The notes: generated by a model not told the origin, from the letters alone. A stretch of 64,000 nt of DNA from Coprinellus micaceus (GCA_951394405.1 OX596334.1:4960001-5024000), one strand, 5' to 3'. Positions 1 through 11,871 are shown, counted from the first letter of the stretch. Numbers and translations: made by a program.

Positions 1-720
1 TCGAAACGGGTGATAACGTCCATCTTACGGGAGTGTGGGCATCAGAACGGTTCCGTTTGATGCACCTTTTTGAACTTCCTCGAAACCTCCGAGGTCAATG
101 GAAGGTGGAGTTTAGATACGTCACGAGGCCTGTCAGGACGTTGGAAGACTGAAGGGATGCCGTACGATAGTGATCGATCAGTGTGGCGGGTGTTCGAGAA
201 ATCCGGGGATGTTGGAGGGTTTGGGATCGGACGGTAGGTTTTTTCCGGGAGAGAGGAATACGAGTGAAACAGACACCTCCCTCCGGAGCTCTATCAGCAT
301 GTCGAGCGCCTGTCGGACGGGCCTGTGCTTCCGGCCTTCTATCCGCGCTCTGCGTCAGAAGGCATCGGCTGTGTCATCATATCATATCGCACTGCCATCC
401 CGTGCTGGACCTTGTCTGACCCTTTGAAATACCTATTTTCAGGTGAGGGGACCGTGGGCGATCCGGGTTGTACGGACGGAACGGAGGCCCAATGCATCGG
501 ATGTCTCCCGTTATCTAAGCGCCCAGTGATAGGTAATCTCCCTGTGCCGCTCCAGACCGTTCGCGCTGTTAGAGATCTCAACTGTACAGTGGGGGTTGTG
601 AGGTGGTGAGGGATTACGCATCCCGGACTCCCTAGTAATTCAACGGGAGGGCTTTCCCCGCAATAAGCAATGGGAGTAAGATAAGTAGGTTCCGTCGTTG
701 TAGGGGCTTCTCCCTGACAC
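1..720 (+). repeat. Dispersed repeat R1, copy A (truncated by window start)
   Basis: This block aligns by eye with 9.40-10.06 kb, 36.05-36.73 kb, 21.93-22.29 kb and 4.56-4.96 kb. Shared landmarks are the opening TCGAAACGGGTGATAAC, GTGTGGGCATCAGAACGG, CGAGGTCAATGGAAGGTGGA, CTTCTATCCGCGCTCTGCGT and CTCCCGTTATCTAAGCGCCC. Copies differ by many substitutions and small indels, so the family is old. No coding frame is conserved between copies, so the open frames here are not treated as genes. The left end lies outside the window. Confidence 0.8.
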
Positions 721-1735
721 ACAGACGGTAGTGTACGAGAGAGCAAGATGAATCCCGGCGGGTCGTAAGCATAATACAACGGTCGACTTATTTTAGGTAT
801 TCGTTGTCGCTAGCCCTACTCAAATTGCGACGCTTGGCTATTCTGTGCGGAAGGACAAGGAAAGGGACCTCTCGGCATCGTACCATCCCGAAGCACTCAA
901 CGCTGATCAATATGTATTGTTCACCCTCCCTTCACTGGCCCAGTTCCACTGCCCAAAATTAGGCTGGTACCAGTCCGTATACCACCCGACTTTCTCTCTG
1001 ACGGATGTCAGCGCTCATGTACCCAGTAGCATTCAGGAGAGCCAGAGCTGTACGTAGCGATTGCATCATCCATCTTTCCCGCCACAATCGAGAGAGGAGG
1101 ATTCACACTATGGGATCGGCGTCGCTCAATCCGGTCGGACCTGGCAGCTATCACATTGGCGGATCTTTGCCTGACATCAACTGCAATGTACTCTCGCACT
1201 CGTTCGGAGTCTCCTAGCGCAGCTTTCTGCTGCTTCGTGCTGGGCGCTTCATCGTGCCCGAACGATAGTACTAAGGCATTCGCTTACAGCCACGTTCGCA
1301 CAAGGGCAGGGACTCCATTGGGCGAGAGGGTTATCGGACCACGCATTGGGAACCCTCTGATCAGAAAGTTCTTCCCTACGGCTTCGCATCAGTTAGGGGG
1401 TAGGGTCCTATCAAACGAGAAACGGAGCTTGTTGGGTACAACAAAGGCAGAGGTCGTCCTATCAACCCGGAGGTATCGTTGGTCGGGGTAATTGTGAGCA
1501 CCGCAGCGACTGTGTCCTACGAGGACTCATGTAGGGTTTCTATCGCGAAGCTTCTGCAAAGTCTCGTGTTTGTCTCTTGCTCACTGCCCGCCATCCAACT
1601 GAGGGGCCTTGGCGCCTGTCTCCACTGGCCTTCTGGGAGTTGCGCCTTTCCACAGGACACCATATCCCATAATAGATTCGATCTGATCAAGCCACATCAC
1701 ATCACCTTCCTATACCAGGGAGCTAGGTTGTCCTG
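721..1735. other. Intergenic, no gene seen
   Basis: I see only short overlapping open frames on both strands, with no recognisable motif. The last 200 bases are the upstream region of DUF6533 copy 1 and resemble the region upstream of copy 2 near 11.7-11.9 kb. Confidence 0.5.
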
Positions 1736-1740
1736 GTAGA

Positions 1741-1746
1741 TATAAG
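1741..1746 (+). promoter_or_regulatory. TATA box of DUF6533 copy 1
   Basis: TATAAG lies 55 bp upstream of the ATG at 1796. The two paralogues have TATA boxes at a similar distance (11872 before the ATG at 11929; 19541 before the ATG at 19588). Conserved placement in all three supports a real core promoter. Confidence 0.5.
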
Positions 1747-1795
1747 GCACAGGTCCCTCCCTGGTGGGATAACCTCGGAACTTACCTTCAAGACC

Positions 1796-3789
1796 ATGAG
1801 CAGTATCGATCCAGCCTATCTCAGGGTCCTTCGCTCGGAGAAGGCGAATTCAGTCAGTATTGATGTCATGCTCTCTTCGATATTCAATGGACTCACAGTC
1901 TGGTAGTATGTCAACGGTCAGGGTCCCTCCAACAGACGTCAAAGACATGACAATTAACGCAGATCCACAGCCGCGCTCGGGGCGGTATATGTGCGACTTC
2001 CAAATACCGTGCGATCACATACGCTGACTGGTGACGGTTCGCATAGATTTATCACTGTTTAACCACCATGGATACCGAGGTATCTCTACCCTGAAGCCTG
2101 TTCGGTGCGTGGTCAGGAGTGTAGCTCACTACTTCCAGGTACAGCACATCTGGCGAAAGAATTTCACCTTCGGAAAGGGTATCTATGTCGGAAAGTTCCG
2201 TAAACCCAATCAACGCCTTTCAACGCGACGTCCGTTTAATCTGAGTTAAACTGAAGGCACCGGCGTTTACAAGGCCGTCGAAGCTACCGTTGACGGCCGT
2301 TCAAAGGGGTGGTTTGGGCCATTCCGGGCTCTCAACGCCCTTGAACGCTCGGTCAACGGCCCCCCAACGGAACTGCCGTTTAAACGGCTTCTCGGAAATT
2401 TCCGACATACCTGGCAACTCGCTACCTCCCTATCGCAAGGGATGCTCTGATCATGATAAGCAAGTGCTTGCTTCATCTTACCTTCGCTCAGGCTGACCCC
2501 AGAACTATCCCAGGTGCCGTGTATTTAGAATCAGGCTTAAGTTACGAGGTGTGTGTTGCCAAGAACGTTCGCAGAAGGTTTTGTCATTTTATACTTCATC
2601 ACGCACACAGGTGTGTTCCGGTATCGGAACAGCTACAGCTAGTACTTTCATTCCTTGGTAGACCCTCCAGCCATTCCCTAAGCCCTTATCCCTAGTTCTC
2701 TTGTTTTTATCTCTCGCATTCGCGAACAGTGCGCCAGTTTCCCTTCGTTTATCTGGCTTAGCTGAAAAATAAAATGACTTCTAGCTGCACTTCTGCTGTG
2801 TATTTACGCGCTACTCGGCGCAAACAAACTTTACATGGTTCTCCTTTCCGTGATGAACCTGGTTAGTGCACAACTCAGATCTATAATGTGCGAGTTTTGG
2901 GACGCTGATTTTTCCAAAGGTCTTCTGCGCCACGTCACTCGCATTGGTCTGTCTCTATCGGCTAGAGACTGTGGGTTAGTCCTCGCTACTTGGGTTAATC
3001 CCTTCTAGAAAAAGGTCTAAGCGCCATCCACATAGAGGTCGTTTTTCCAAGGGGGCCAATCGCCGAACGCCTTGGCTGGGCATGCAGGTTCCGCTTCAAC
3101 GGCGAAATTCGATACCCACTGGGTGTGACTTCGGTTTACCTTGCAGGGACCATTGGTGAGTGAGGACTGAGGGACATGGCCGACCCACTTGCTGACCATC
3201 GCTCTTCCAGTGATGATCGGGATTGGAATCACTGTCCTGCTGATGCGCTACAGGAATCAGAGTAATTCGCTCATCCAGTCAATTCGCCGCGACGGGGGGC
3301 TGTTCTATTTCATGGCAATTTGCAAGTGGCATCACAGCGCCTGGATCACTCCCTACTGACCTCTCCGAACCTCTCCAGCGGTCCGGCTGTGCGCTACAGT
3401 TACTTCATTTCTCGGTTTCCTCGTACGTCCAGGCATTCGATGATTACAGAGGCAAGATTTTCTGAATACCCCTAGGACCCTGAACCGCAAAAGTACATTT
3501 CTGGGAGCCGAGCGCTTGAACGGTGGGGTCAACAGTCTCTCTACAATGTGACCATGTGAGCTAGTACTGATACGGGTACATCAGCATGGATGGGTTTCTG
3601 GCCCCAGTCTTGTCCACCGCGCTGATCCTGAACCTCCGGAAGCGTAACGACCCCACGACCAGGTCGTTTATATCCTCCCTGGTGTTTGCCGTGGACCGAG
3701 ACCTTGCAAACCTGGAGGATCACGCCGGAGAAGAGGAGCCCGTGGGAGGGCGCGACCCACGCTGCAGGCGTGCGCAAGTGGCGGCTTGA
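1796..3789 (+). pseudogene. DUF6533-like membrane protein, copy 1, broken by a transposon
   Basis: This is one of three paralogues in the window (others at 11929 and 19588). Recognisable exon pieces in order: an N-terminus beginning MSSIDPAYLRVLRS; YHCLTTMDTE then VQHIWRKNFTFGKGIY (about 2060-2185), which is the hallmark exon of DUF6533; LLLCIYALLGANKLYMVLLS near 2790-2860 (a transmembrane helix); ERLGWACR..PLGVTSVYLAGTI near 3075-3155; and the C-terminal exon MDGFLAPVLSTALILNLRKR from 3586, ending in TGA at 3789. A 222-bp miniature element interrupts the hallmark exon between Tyr and the next codon, so the copy cannot be translated through. Several other exon edges have drifted. The family is a basidiomycete integral membrane protein of unknown ligand. 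The family assignment rests on motifs recalled by eye. Confidence 0.65.
2186..2407. mobile_element. 222-bp miniature inverted-repeat element, TA target duplication
   Basis: The ends are TGTCGGAAAGTTCCG (left) and CGGAAATTTCCGACA (right), which are inverted copies with one mismatch. TA flanks both sides (2184-2185 and 2408-2409). Removing the element plus one TA rejoins the exon as ..GGTATCTA|CCTGGCAACT.., matching both paralogues. The inside is self-complementary (CCGTTGACGGCCGTTCAAA against TTGAACGCTCGGTCAACGG), so it can fold into a long hairpin. No protein is encoded. The TA duplication is typical of Tc1/mariner-like non-autonomous elements, but the termini do not prove the superfamily. 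Confidence 0.85.
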
Positions 3790-3989
3790 TTATCTAGTGA
3801 CTCTAGGCGTAGTTTGTGAAGGAGCGATGTTTCTATTCTAAATAAATATCAGACGGACCTATAACTGGAATGTTGCCCGCATTGAATGTGCAGGAGGGCT
3901 CCCTTGGCCGCAGAGACATAGAGAAACATTCATCCAACCTATTCACGACGGGACACCCCACCCGAAAGTACTCCAGCAGGTCCTTGTGA

Positions 3990-4960
3990 GAGCTGATAAG
4001 CCATGACACGCTTTCATACTGGACTTCCGAGTGTGGCTAGTCGACATACGTTCCGATAGAAGAAGTTCTCCTGCACTCTAAAGATAGCCCTTCCCATACG
4101 CAAACAAGGCAAGGCTTTACCAAGGTTCTTCGGAGCGTCCGCAGTCCGCCACCCCACGCTGCCCAACAGAAGTGCTCTAAGAGGAGCTGCGCTGCTCTTG
4201 CATTTGGTGAGGAGCGATCCGGTTGGGGAACTGGTCACCAGTCAGAGGTAGTGTGGTGTGACGTGGTGGAATCTAATGTGAGTGGGCTGGGGCGCCATTC
4301 AGAAGCGAGGAAGTCGAGCCTGCACGGTGTGCCAGGGCGATTAGGCGCCCAGCACAGCCAGCACCGCGGTAGATTAGATTAGATCACGATAGTTACCTGA
4401 TGTAGACGCCAGCGAGTACGGAACCAATACCACTCCTTGCCCTCGACGCTATACCGAGGTGCCCAGCTAGCGTCGCCCAGCGCACCAGCCTGTCCAGCGA
4501 GCCCGCCCGAGTAGGTCCGCTCTGGACTACTCCAACGGGCCAAGCACGGGCGCTTAACAGCTTGAAATGGGTACGAATCCCGCCTTGGACGAGCGTGGGC
4601 ATCAGAAAAGTATCATTTGGTGAATTTTGTGGGACCCCTTAGGTGCTCGGGGGCCCGTCAGCACTGTCTCAGACGGGTGATACGCTTAGACTGTGTTATC
4701 AATGACACATTATATCACGCTATCCATCCGCACTCTTTATTCGCAACCCCCCGAGGCTCGACCCATGTACACCGAGCTCACCGGAGTCATGGGTACCAGT
4801 CTCCTGGGGTCCTATTCGATACACACAATACATATGAAGGGATCTTCGCTCTCTGGGTATACGCAATTTTGCAAGTCCTCGAACATCGCATCCCCGTACT
4901 CCCGCATAACAGGACCCCCTACCGAGACGTCGATCCATGGACCCCAAGTCGCGTTCTAGA
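3990..4960 (+). repeat. Dispersed repeat R1, copy D
   Basis: The first part (to 4327) aligns with 9.06-9.38 kb and 35.45-36.05 kb: GTTCTCC.., CAGAAGTGCTCT, GTCAGAGGTAGTGTGGTGTGA, GGGGCGCCATTCAGAAGCGA. The second part (from 4544) aligns with the starts of copies A, B and E (GCACGGGCGCTTAACAGCTT, GCGTGGGCATCAGAA) and with GATACGCTT..ATCACGCT in copy E. A 216-bp SR repeat splits the copy. No gene is seen. Confidence 0.7.
4328..4543 (+). repeat. Short repeat SR, inserted in R1 copy D
   Basis: It starts TGTGCCAGGGCGATTAGGCG, carries GATTAGATTAGAT, and has the conserved core GCCCTCGACGCTATACCGAG followed by CGAGTAGGTCC.CTCTGGACTA. The sequence GCACGG lies directly before (4322-4327) and after it (4544-4549). 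The uninterrupted R1 copy C has this hexamer once, as GGCACGGGCGCTTAAC. This looks like a target-site duplication. There are no clear inverted termini. Other copies are at 18691-18899 (-), 36734-36933 (+) and 50430-50601 (+, 5' truncated). Confidence 0.7.
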
Positions 4961-5854
4961 ATGATGCGTGGCTTTGAGGAACGAGAGGTTTTGTTATCAA
5001 GTAACGCCGCACCCCAGCGCTCGCTAAATCAAGAAGCCCTGATATGAACGGATGCGGATATGCTGAGCGCCTATCTCACCGCCAGATTTTCGTTCTCTGC
5101 GTACTGCCCCCGTCGCTCGGTTGTGTGTGCACGTTGGCACGAGCTCCACAATGGGTTCAAACTCCATCAGACCGTTGACTAACTATGACCTGATCTGTTC
5201 GGACTTTGATCGATTTTCCATCTCTTGTCAATCGTGTTCCGCTCCGTGCACGCACACCAATGGACCTACAAGGCTACTTACAAGGATGGACCGGTTATCA
5301 CTGATACGCCCTGGAGGGCGCCCCCGCATGGCTCATAACAGTATCACATACTCCGCGTTGAAGACTCCACCTGCGCTGAACCCCAAATACCAACCTCGGA
5401 AGCACGTCGTCGACGCCTCCTGCGAATGACCCCTATCTTTCGAGCGTTAGAGAGAACGAAGTCCACAAGCACCGAAAGGCCAGCCCTTCTGCGAGCGCTT
5501 AAGCGTGGAGGGTCGTAATGGTAAGGACTATGAAGGAAGTTTCCGTTTCAATCAATCGGGAACTGATGATCATCCAATCGTTCGTCCGTGGAAGGTTCCC
5601 GTTCGTATGCACAATTAAGCGCCCACCGGCACCAGTGAGTTGCCTCGCACAGCCCCGGAAGATCCTCAGCATTTTGGAGTGGAGCCATTTTCCGCCTCGT
5701 ACCTCGGTCTCGCTCATTCACAGCTATCGAGAAGCACACGACCGACAACATCGTTGATATGACAACGGTAGCGCGCTTGCGTAGGTTTGACATAAATCCG
5801 CCATGGAGGAGAGACATAGGCGCTAACTGATTAGCCTACCCACCTCCTGCATCG
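4961..5854. other. Intergenic, no gene seen
   Basis: Short open frames occur on both strands with no recognisable motif or paralogue in the window. One isolated TAAGCGCCC motif occurs near 5616. The last part is the upstream region of the gene starting at 5855; no clear TATA box was found there. Confidence 0.4.
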
Positions 5855-7203
5855 ATGCAACCTGCCTCCGGTATATCCTACAGACCACCGAATGAGCCTC
5901 AAATCTTTTACGACAGCCACAAGTACGGGATGGTGGGTGTCCAAATCGCTCTCGTACTGTACGGTAAGGTCCCGTGGCAGATAATCCCATTTCTCAGCTA
6001 ATGGCCCATACGAAGGGATCGCTACAACTCTATTTCTCCAGTGTTTCAGGTCCTACATACGGCTTCTCCGCCCAACGCCCCGGTCACTTTCAGGGATTAT
6101 TTCTGCATTCAAATCCGCAGGGTTCTCTACGAAACTCCAGTTGGCATTCGTCACCGCTCTGTTCATATGTGGAACTCTCAACGTCGTTGGATTGGCTATA
6201 GCGAGCACCGTTGTGGCACTCGACTATCCGTTATACCCAGGAGGCCCGTTTCTATGGACTCTCACCCACAACAACCAGCCCATACCTCTGTTGGCGCAGG
6301 TTTCGTTCATGGTGACGACGTGGCTAGCTGAAGGGTTCATGGTACGCCGAACCATTCCTTGGGAGATCCGTATATACGCAAACCGTGTTTCCATATAGCT
6401 CTATCGGTGCTCCGTCATTTACACCGCGACGACTGGGGTATGGTTCGTCCTCCTACTCCCCGGGTCTCTGTACCTTGCACAGATAGGTATGTGTGGAACC
6501 CACCCCTTTGCATTACCAATAGCCCACGGCCTGACTGCCTTCGAAGGTATCGGCGCAGCACTCACCTTCTACACCACGCAAGCGCTGAACTCTGTTTGGA
6601 ACCTAATCCACTTCACAATCGCCAATGCAGCAATCAGCGCAAGCCTCAACGTCCTGATCACAGCGCTAATCTCGATCAGGCTCGTTTTGCATGGTGTCTC
6701 CATGCACCGCGCAATGGGGACAAGGAACGGTAACAGTACTCCCAGGTCTATCCGAACGTACACATCGGTGTGGACGATCCTGGTCGAGAGCTCGGCATTG
6801 TATGCTCTTGCATCCTTGCTATTCATCGTTACTCTGGCAGTCGATCACCCAATAGCCAAGATGTTCTTACCGATATTGGCCCAAGTGCAGGTGCGCAGTG
6901 TATGTCGCATACTGCTCGATATCCAAGGCTAATGGTGATGTTGCATGTGCATAGGTCGTCGCTCCGCTTCTAGTTTCCATCCGACTTTCCAAGCAAATGG
7001 CGTGGACAAGGACAACCTCGAAGGCCGCTGCCACAGGGGCCATTAGCTCCATCCACTTCAACGCCCCGGAAGACGCGGCTCATCGCTCCCCCGCTCGAGA
7101 TATGGAGACTGACATGTCATTTGCATCCCGTGGGGAATCAGAACTGGCGGACACTCCTAGCACCTTGGACGTCGGGCCATCAGGAAAAATGGGAAAAGTT
7201 TAG
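5855..7203 (+). CDS. Seven-helix-type membrane protein (Agaricomycete family with VESSALY motif), multi-exon
   Basis: I do not know a named function. The predicted start is MQPASGISYRPPNE, followed by GVQIALVLYG at the first donor (5963), then a second exon from 5998 with NGPYEGIATTLFLQ. Later exons give the helices LQLAFVTALFICGTLNVVGL, YRCSVIYTATTGVWFVLLLP and SLYLAQIG, then a long exon from about 6547 with LNVLITALISIRLVLHG, YTSVWTILVESSALYALASL and LPILAQVQ at 6891. The last exon reads VVAPLLVSIRLSKQMAW and a polar tail to TAG at 7203. The order of YRC, LVES.ALY and APLL(I/V)..R motifs matches a large family of uncharacterised basidiomycete membrane proteins. All visible exons are in frame, but the junctions between 6040 and 6130 are uncertain. 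It lies between R1 copy D and a gene-free stretch, on the same strand as the DUF6533 genes. Confidence 0.75.
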
Positions 7204-8940
7204 TTCAGGTCGAGGCTTGAGGTCGTTTTGCGGGTTCGGGTTTGGAGGGACGAGGAAGTTCGAGAAGTTTGAAAACCCGCGAGTGTGGTGCGTACGACGA
7301 AACGCACTAAATTGCGTGAAATGTTCTGTGCTAGCTGTGGATGATTCCCGAGTCGTAGTTAGCGTTCGTATGTCAGATAAGTACATAGTGAGTATCAGTG
7401 CGTCAGATAGTAAGCAGGAAGTGTGGGTATCACACCTTCGACGAGATCGGTTCGGGCGGTGATACACGATTTGAGTAGCGTCTCAATCCTCGGTCGTGTC
7501 GTCATATTCCCATGCAGAGCGATTGAGGTGTACAAGCATGTATAGGAAGAAGCTCGCCCGTGACGATAGGCAGGCCTAGGAACTAACAGATCGTTTGGGA
7601 TTCACTATCGGTGCATCACAACGCTTCTGGGATTCCTTCGCGTGTTGGTCAATCACACCATTGGTAGTTGCTCGTTGACGTCGACTGGGTATATGGTGAT
7701 GATGAGAGGTCCCTGGTGTGTGGAGGATTGGGCTAAGTGCGCGGGGCGTGACGATAGGCAGGAACTAACAGGTTCTTTGAATGAACATATCGATTGGATG
7801 TGAAATCAGGCTTCGACGTATCACTCAGAACTTCTAATCCTATGAGCATCCACCGTCTGACCCGCGAGACTCTGAACGAGCGATGTATAGTCCTCATCGC
7901 GAGAGGCCCCGGTGTATACCGTTTAGCTATCTAGAGTGCAGCGGTAAAGCTTCGAGCGATGAGGAGCACGAAGGTATGACGCGATGATAGGGTTTCCGAC
8001 GTGCGAGGCTCTTCGATTCCTCAATAGAGTTTAGGAATCAGGGCGCGACTCGGGAATCACCCGAGTGGGTGTCGAGCCGGGTTATCTGTGAGGTACCGTG
8101 AAATGTCTCCCCAGAGTTCGAGTTCTCCGAATCACTGGCAAAGGCCCGTCGTGCACGACGACTTGCGCCTTCGCATCTGTTGAAACTCCCAGCTCGAACT
8201 GAGCCCTGGGCACGTCAATGGCCTGCCTTCGATCGTTCAACAGAACCACTAGCAAAGACCCGTCATCCACAATGAATTGCGTCGAGCTCGAACCGAGCTC
8301 TTCGATAGCTCACTTAGCCCCCCTCCACCCACGGCTTCTTGAACCACGCCACCACACCTTGTCTCTGACACGAAACGAAACGAGAGCTGAACCGCCTGAC
8401 TGTACATGGTTCTGCACCGGAGCGGAACGGGACGGCGAGGGCTTCAGGGGGATCAGAGCGGCCGAGATGATGGTGTGACACAGTATGCGCTCGCTTTCAA
8501 TTGAACTGTGTGAACGCCAAGGGGGATGTGGTGGGGAAGGGAACGAGGTGGGGAGACGGGTCAGTCCTCTTGGGTGTCGTGAAAGACAGGGGATGCGATC
8601 TGTTCGCTTGGATCCGTTCGGTTTGTTTATGTGATGTGATTTCCCTGAAAGGGCTAGCGTTGAGTGAAGGACGTAGCTGGGATCGCAGAGGATGAATGTG
8701 AGGTGCGGGACATGGCCACACCCGTTCACGTCGAGCGCTAGAACTCGCTTCCGCAGCACAAGAGGTCTTATGATTGGCGCTGTGTGAGAAGAGCGCGGGC
8801 GCTTATCGGCGTTGTGACGTCACGCACCCACCTTATTAGCCGCGCTGATTGATTGTACCTCCGCTTCGTTTATCCAAGCGACCTATCAATAATATCAGGC
8901 GAAGCGATGGTACCTGGGGTTCTTGTGGCTCTATGAGCTC
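7204..8940. other. Intergenic; G-rich start, internal direct repeats, no gene seen
   Basis: 7200-7290 is G-rich. GTGACGATAGGCAGG with GAACTAACAG close behind occurs near 7560 and again near 7747 (spacing about 187 bp). An imperfect duplication lies at 8115-8300 (listed separately). A GGGCGCTTA motif is near 8798. No recognisable gene. Confidence 0.4.
8115..8300. repeat. Imperfect tandem duplication, unit about 125 bp
   Basis: CACTGGCAAAGGCCCGTCGT..ACGACTTGCGCC (about 8132) is repeated as CACTAGCAAAGACCCGTCAT..AATGAATTGCGTCG (about 8248). The frame on the minus strand gives similar words twice (VVHDGPLPVI and DDGSLLVVLL), so this could be a remnant of a protein repeat. I do not recognise the family. 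Confidence 0.4.
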
Positions 8941-8949
8941 AAATCAACA

Positions 8950-10060
8950 TACCATACCACCGCAATTGAAGAGAAGTTCAAGAGTGGACTGCTAGACTCA
9001 ATATGTTGAGGGAGACAGTACGGCGTATTACTGCCTCTTCGGAGTGACAAGGGTCTACAGACGCTTCCGCAGTAGTGGTTCTCCCGCATTTGAAACATAG
9101 CCTCTCCCGTTCGCACATGGGGCAGAGCGCCTATGAGCTTCCCCAGGGCGCCCATGAGCGATGGTATACCCCACAGACTTACCCGGGAGAAGTGCTGTCA
9201 CAGGATCCGCGCTGCTCTTACTGTGATGCAGAAGGGTGCTGAACATTGAAGTGAGGAAACGGGTCCCTCAAACTGTTTGACCAACTGGTCGTCGGTCAGA
9301 GGCAGTGTGATATGATGGGATAGAACCCAAGGTGAATGGGCTAGGGCGCCGTTTAGAAGCGAAGAAGGCGAAGGTTCACGGGCGCTTAATGGCTCGAAAC
9401 AGGTGATAACTTCTGTTCTAGGCGAGTGTGGGCATCAGAACGGTTCACTATGGTGAACCTTGTTTGACGTGCTCGAAACCTCCGAGGTCAATGGAAGGTG
9501 GAGTTTAGGGTACGTCACGAGGCCTGTCAGTACGTTGGCAGAGTGGATGGATGCCGTACGATAGTGATCGATCAGTGTGGCGGGTGTTCGAGAAATCCGA
9601 GGACATTGGAGGGTTTGGGATCGGACGGTAGGGTTTTTTCCGAGAGAGACGAATAAAAGAACGGGCCAGACATCTCCCTGTGGAGCTCCATCAGCATATC
9701 GAGCACGTGTCGCATTCGGTGCTTCCGGCCTTCTATCCGCGCTCTGCGTCAGAAGGCCTCGACCGTGTGTGGCCATATCATATCACACTACCATTCCGTG
9801 CTGGGTAGCTTCTCAGGGCTTTTGGAATACCTATATCATGGTGGGGAAGCCCGTAGCGGTTTTGGCTTGTGTCCATGGAACGAGGGCCCAGTGCATCAGA
9901 CGTCTCCCGTTATCTAAGCGCCCACTGACAAGCGCTGACAGGCCCTTCTTGCTGTCACCCATCTTGACAGTATAGGAGATGATATTAGGCAGTGTGTGAT
10001 CCCGCATACTTCACGCCGTTTGACGAGTGAGATGAAGAGCGTTTGCCCCGATTAGGCAAT
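8950..10060 (+). repeat. Dispersed repeat R1, copy B
   Basis: This is the most complete uninterrupted copy. It starts in the region shared with copies C, D and E (GTGGTTCTCCCGCATTTGAAA, GGAGAAGTGCTGTCACAGGA) and runs through CACGGGCGCTTAATGGCTCG (9378) to TATCTAAGCGCCCACTGA (9910). The GGGCGCTTA/TAAGCGCCC pair brackets about 540 bp and is present at nearly the same spacing in copy C. No conserved reading frame. Confidence 0.8.
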
Positions 10061-10099
10061 GGAAGCCAGCCCTGTGTCGTGTGCGGGAGAAGTCCCATC

Positions 10100-10770
10100 C
10101 TGGGCGGCGCCCCGACATAGATACGGTGCAGTACTAGGGAATGAGATATACCACGGAGCGGTGCAAGCGTATGCTCCCTTGAACTCTGATTGATACCAGA
10201 CTTGATATGATATGCATCCCCAATTCTCCGGGATCTACATTCACGCAGACTTCCTCCGGACCGATCACAAGGCCGGTAATCGAAGCTCCAAAGACCATAA
10301 CCCAGTCGAATCATACGCCAGTTTGATATGATAAGATCAGATAGCTAGTTGCAAGTCGAGACATTCAGTTCTATTTGTGTACTAGGGTTGCATTGCGCTA
10401 GGTATACCTTAAAAGGCGAGTGTGGGGAATGCGTTTGGTGGGAGGGCTCCCCAATATATCCTCTCGTGAGAGAATTCCACCTTTCTCGTTGGTTCGAAGA
10501 GGATATGGAAGCCTGAGTGAGCCGACATAACAGGAACCCTCCCATCTGACCCGTTCAGGATGGCTCGCCTCGAGTCGGGCTGGTTCACCATCAGGAACCA
10601 TCGACAGGTGTGACCTCTTCCACCATTCCCAGATGCTGACCCACATCAGCTTGGCTCGGTTTTCCTTTGCACGGAGGGGCGTTATGTGGCGACACAGTGT
10701 GTGGCTCTAGGCGAGGCAAGGCGCTATTGCCATTTCATCTCCAAGAAACCAGGTACACGATAGGATTCGC
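10100..10770 (+). repeat. Duplicated block F1, first copy (partner 22290-22960)
   Basis: Shared words in the same order: GGGATCTACATTCAC, GGCCGGTAATCG, CAGACCATAA/AAGACCATAA, TGATATGATAA, GTTCTATTTG, CGCTAGGTATACCT, CAATATATCCTCT, TTTCTCGTTGG, CCCATCTGACCCG and CCAAGAAACCA. It directly follows R1 in both places. No gene is seen. Confidence 0.75.
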
Positions 10771-10899
10771 GAAGGAGGGTGGGCAGGGTCTCGCACCCGT
10801 GACGAGCGATCGCTGATTAAAGCGCTGCGCAGGACCAAGTGCCGTGAGTAAGTCCTACCTACGTACCACAATTGCGTAGATCCTTTCGAAATATAGGGA

Positions 10900-11345
10900 G
10901 AAATGTTGCCAAAAAATGTGTTCGTTGTGCGCTGCCCTCTTACCCAAACGACCTGCAGTTGCGGTAGACGCGGAGACTAGAGTCCTGAGAATGCCAACGA
11001 CTTCACGCTTTCCATCTTCCGCGCCGTTGATAATCGCAAGATGGAAAAGTTGATGTCAACAGATTGGTGTTGCTCAATCCCCGTCTGACACAGCGCCTAT
11101 CAATGACCTTCGCCGCATGTGGACCGCAGTGTCCGTCATTGGCAGCTGTCGAGCATATTTTCCCGTGTCCCGAAGGCAGTACTGACACATTTACTTGCGC
11201 ATATACCCGCACCTGGTGGGTAGAACCTTTACTCACCATTCGCAAAAGAGCCGCCGATCGCCAACTCCGCCCCTCTGAGTCTTCGCATCGGGGATGCACT
11301 AAGGTTCGGCCTGTGCTAGCCGTAGCTTCTCCCGATGCCGTATGA
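10900..11345 (+). repeat. Duplicated block F3, first copy (partner 37500-37870)
   Basis: CAGCGCCTATCAATGACCTT, CGC.TCATGTG.ACCGCAGTG, and GTGGGTAGAACCT against GTGGGCAGAACCT occur in the same order in both copies. Identity is low but collinear. No conserved frame was seen. Confidence 0.5.
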
Positions 11346-11871
11346 TATACAGAAGTTCCCGTATCGGCTGCATGACATATCTCAATGCTTTAGCTGGACA
11401 TTAATGGCTCGGGCTCCAGTGGATTCGTGACACGTTTGGCGAAAAAATCAAAATCAGAAAAATAACCACTTGTAGCCGGCGAAGTCCACATCGAAAGAAA
11501 TGATTGCATGTGTCGGTGGGGAGCGGGTTGACAGTTCAGGATATGGGCGTCTACAGGCACTTGGTAGCTCCAGATGCCCCACAACTGAATTAATTGCATC
11601 CAACGATTCCCCATAAGGTGTAAAATGTAGCGTAGCAAAGGCAGTGGCATTGGGGGTTCCGAAGGTTCGCAAACATAGCCCGCTCAACCCTACTGGGGCC
11701 TGTGTCAGGGATCTCGCACTGTCACGAACACAACTCAGGATCTCAAGTTACCGCCCTCACTGCACCTCTCTGTGCTTCCAGTCTTCTATAGGGCGCCCCA
11801 TCCCAACACAGATCAGCTTCGGTCATGTCAGATACCCCTCCCTGCCTCAGATAGGCGAGGTTGGCCTCGTA

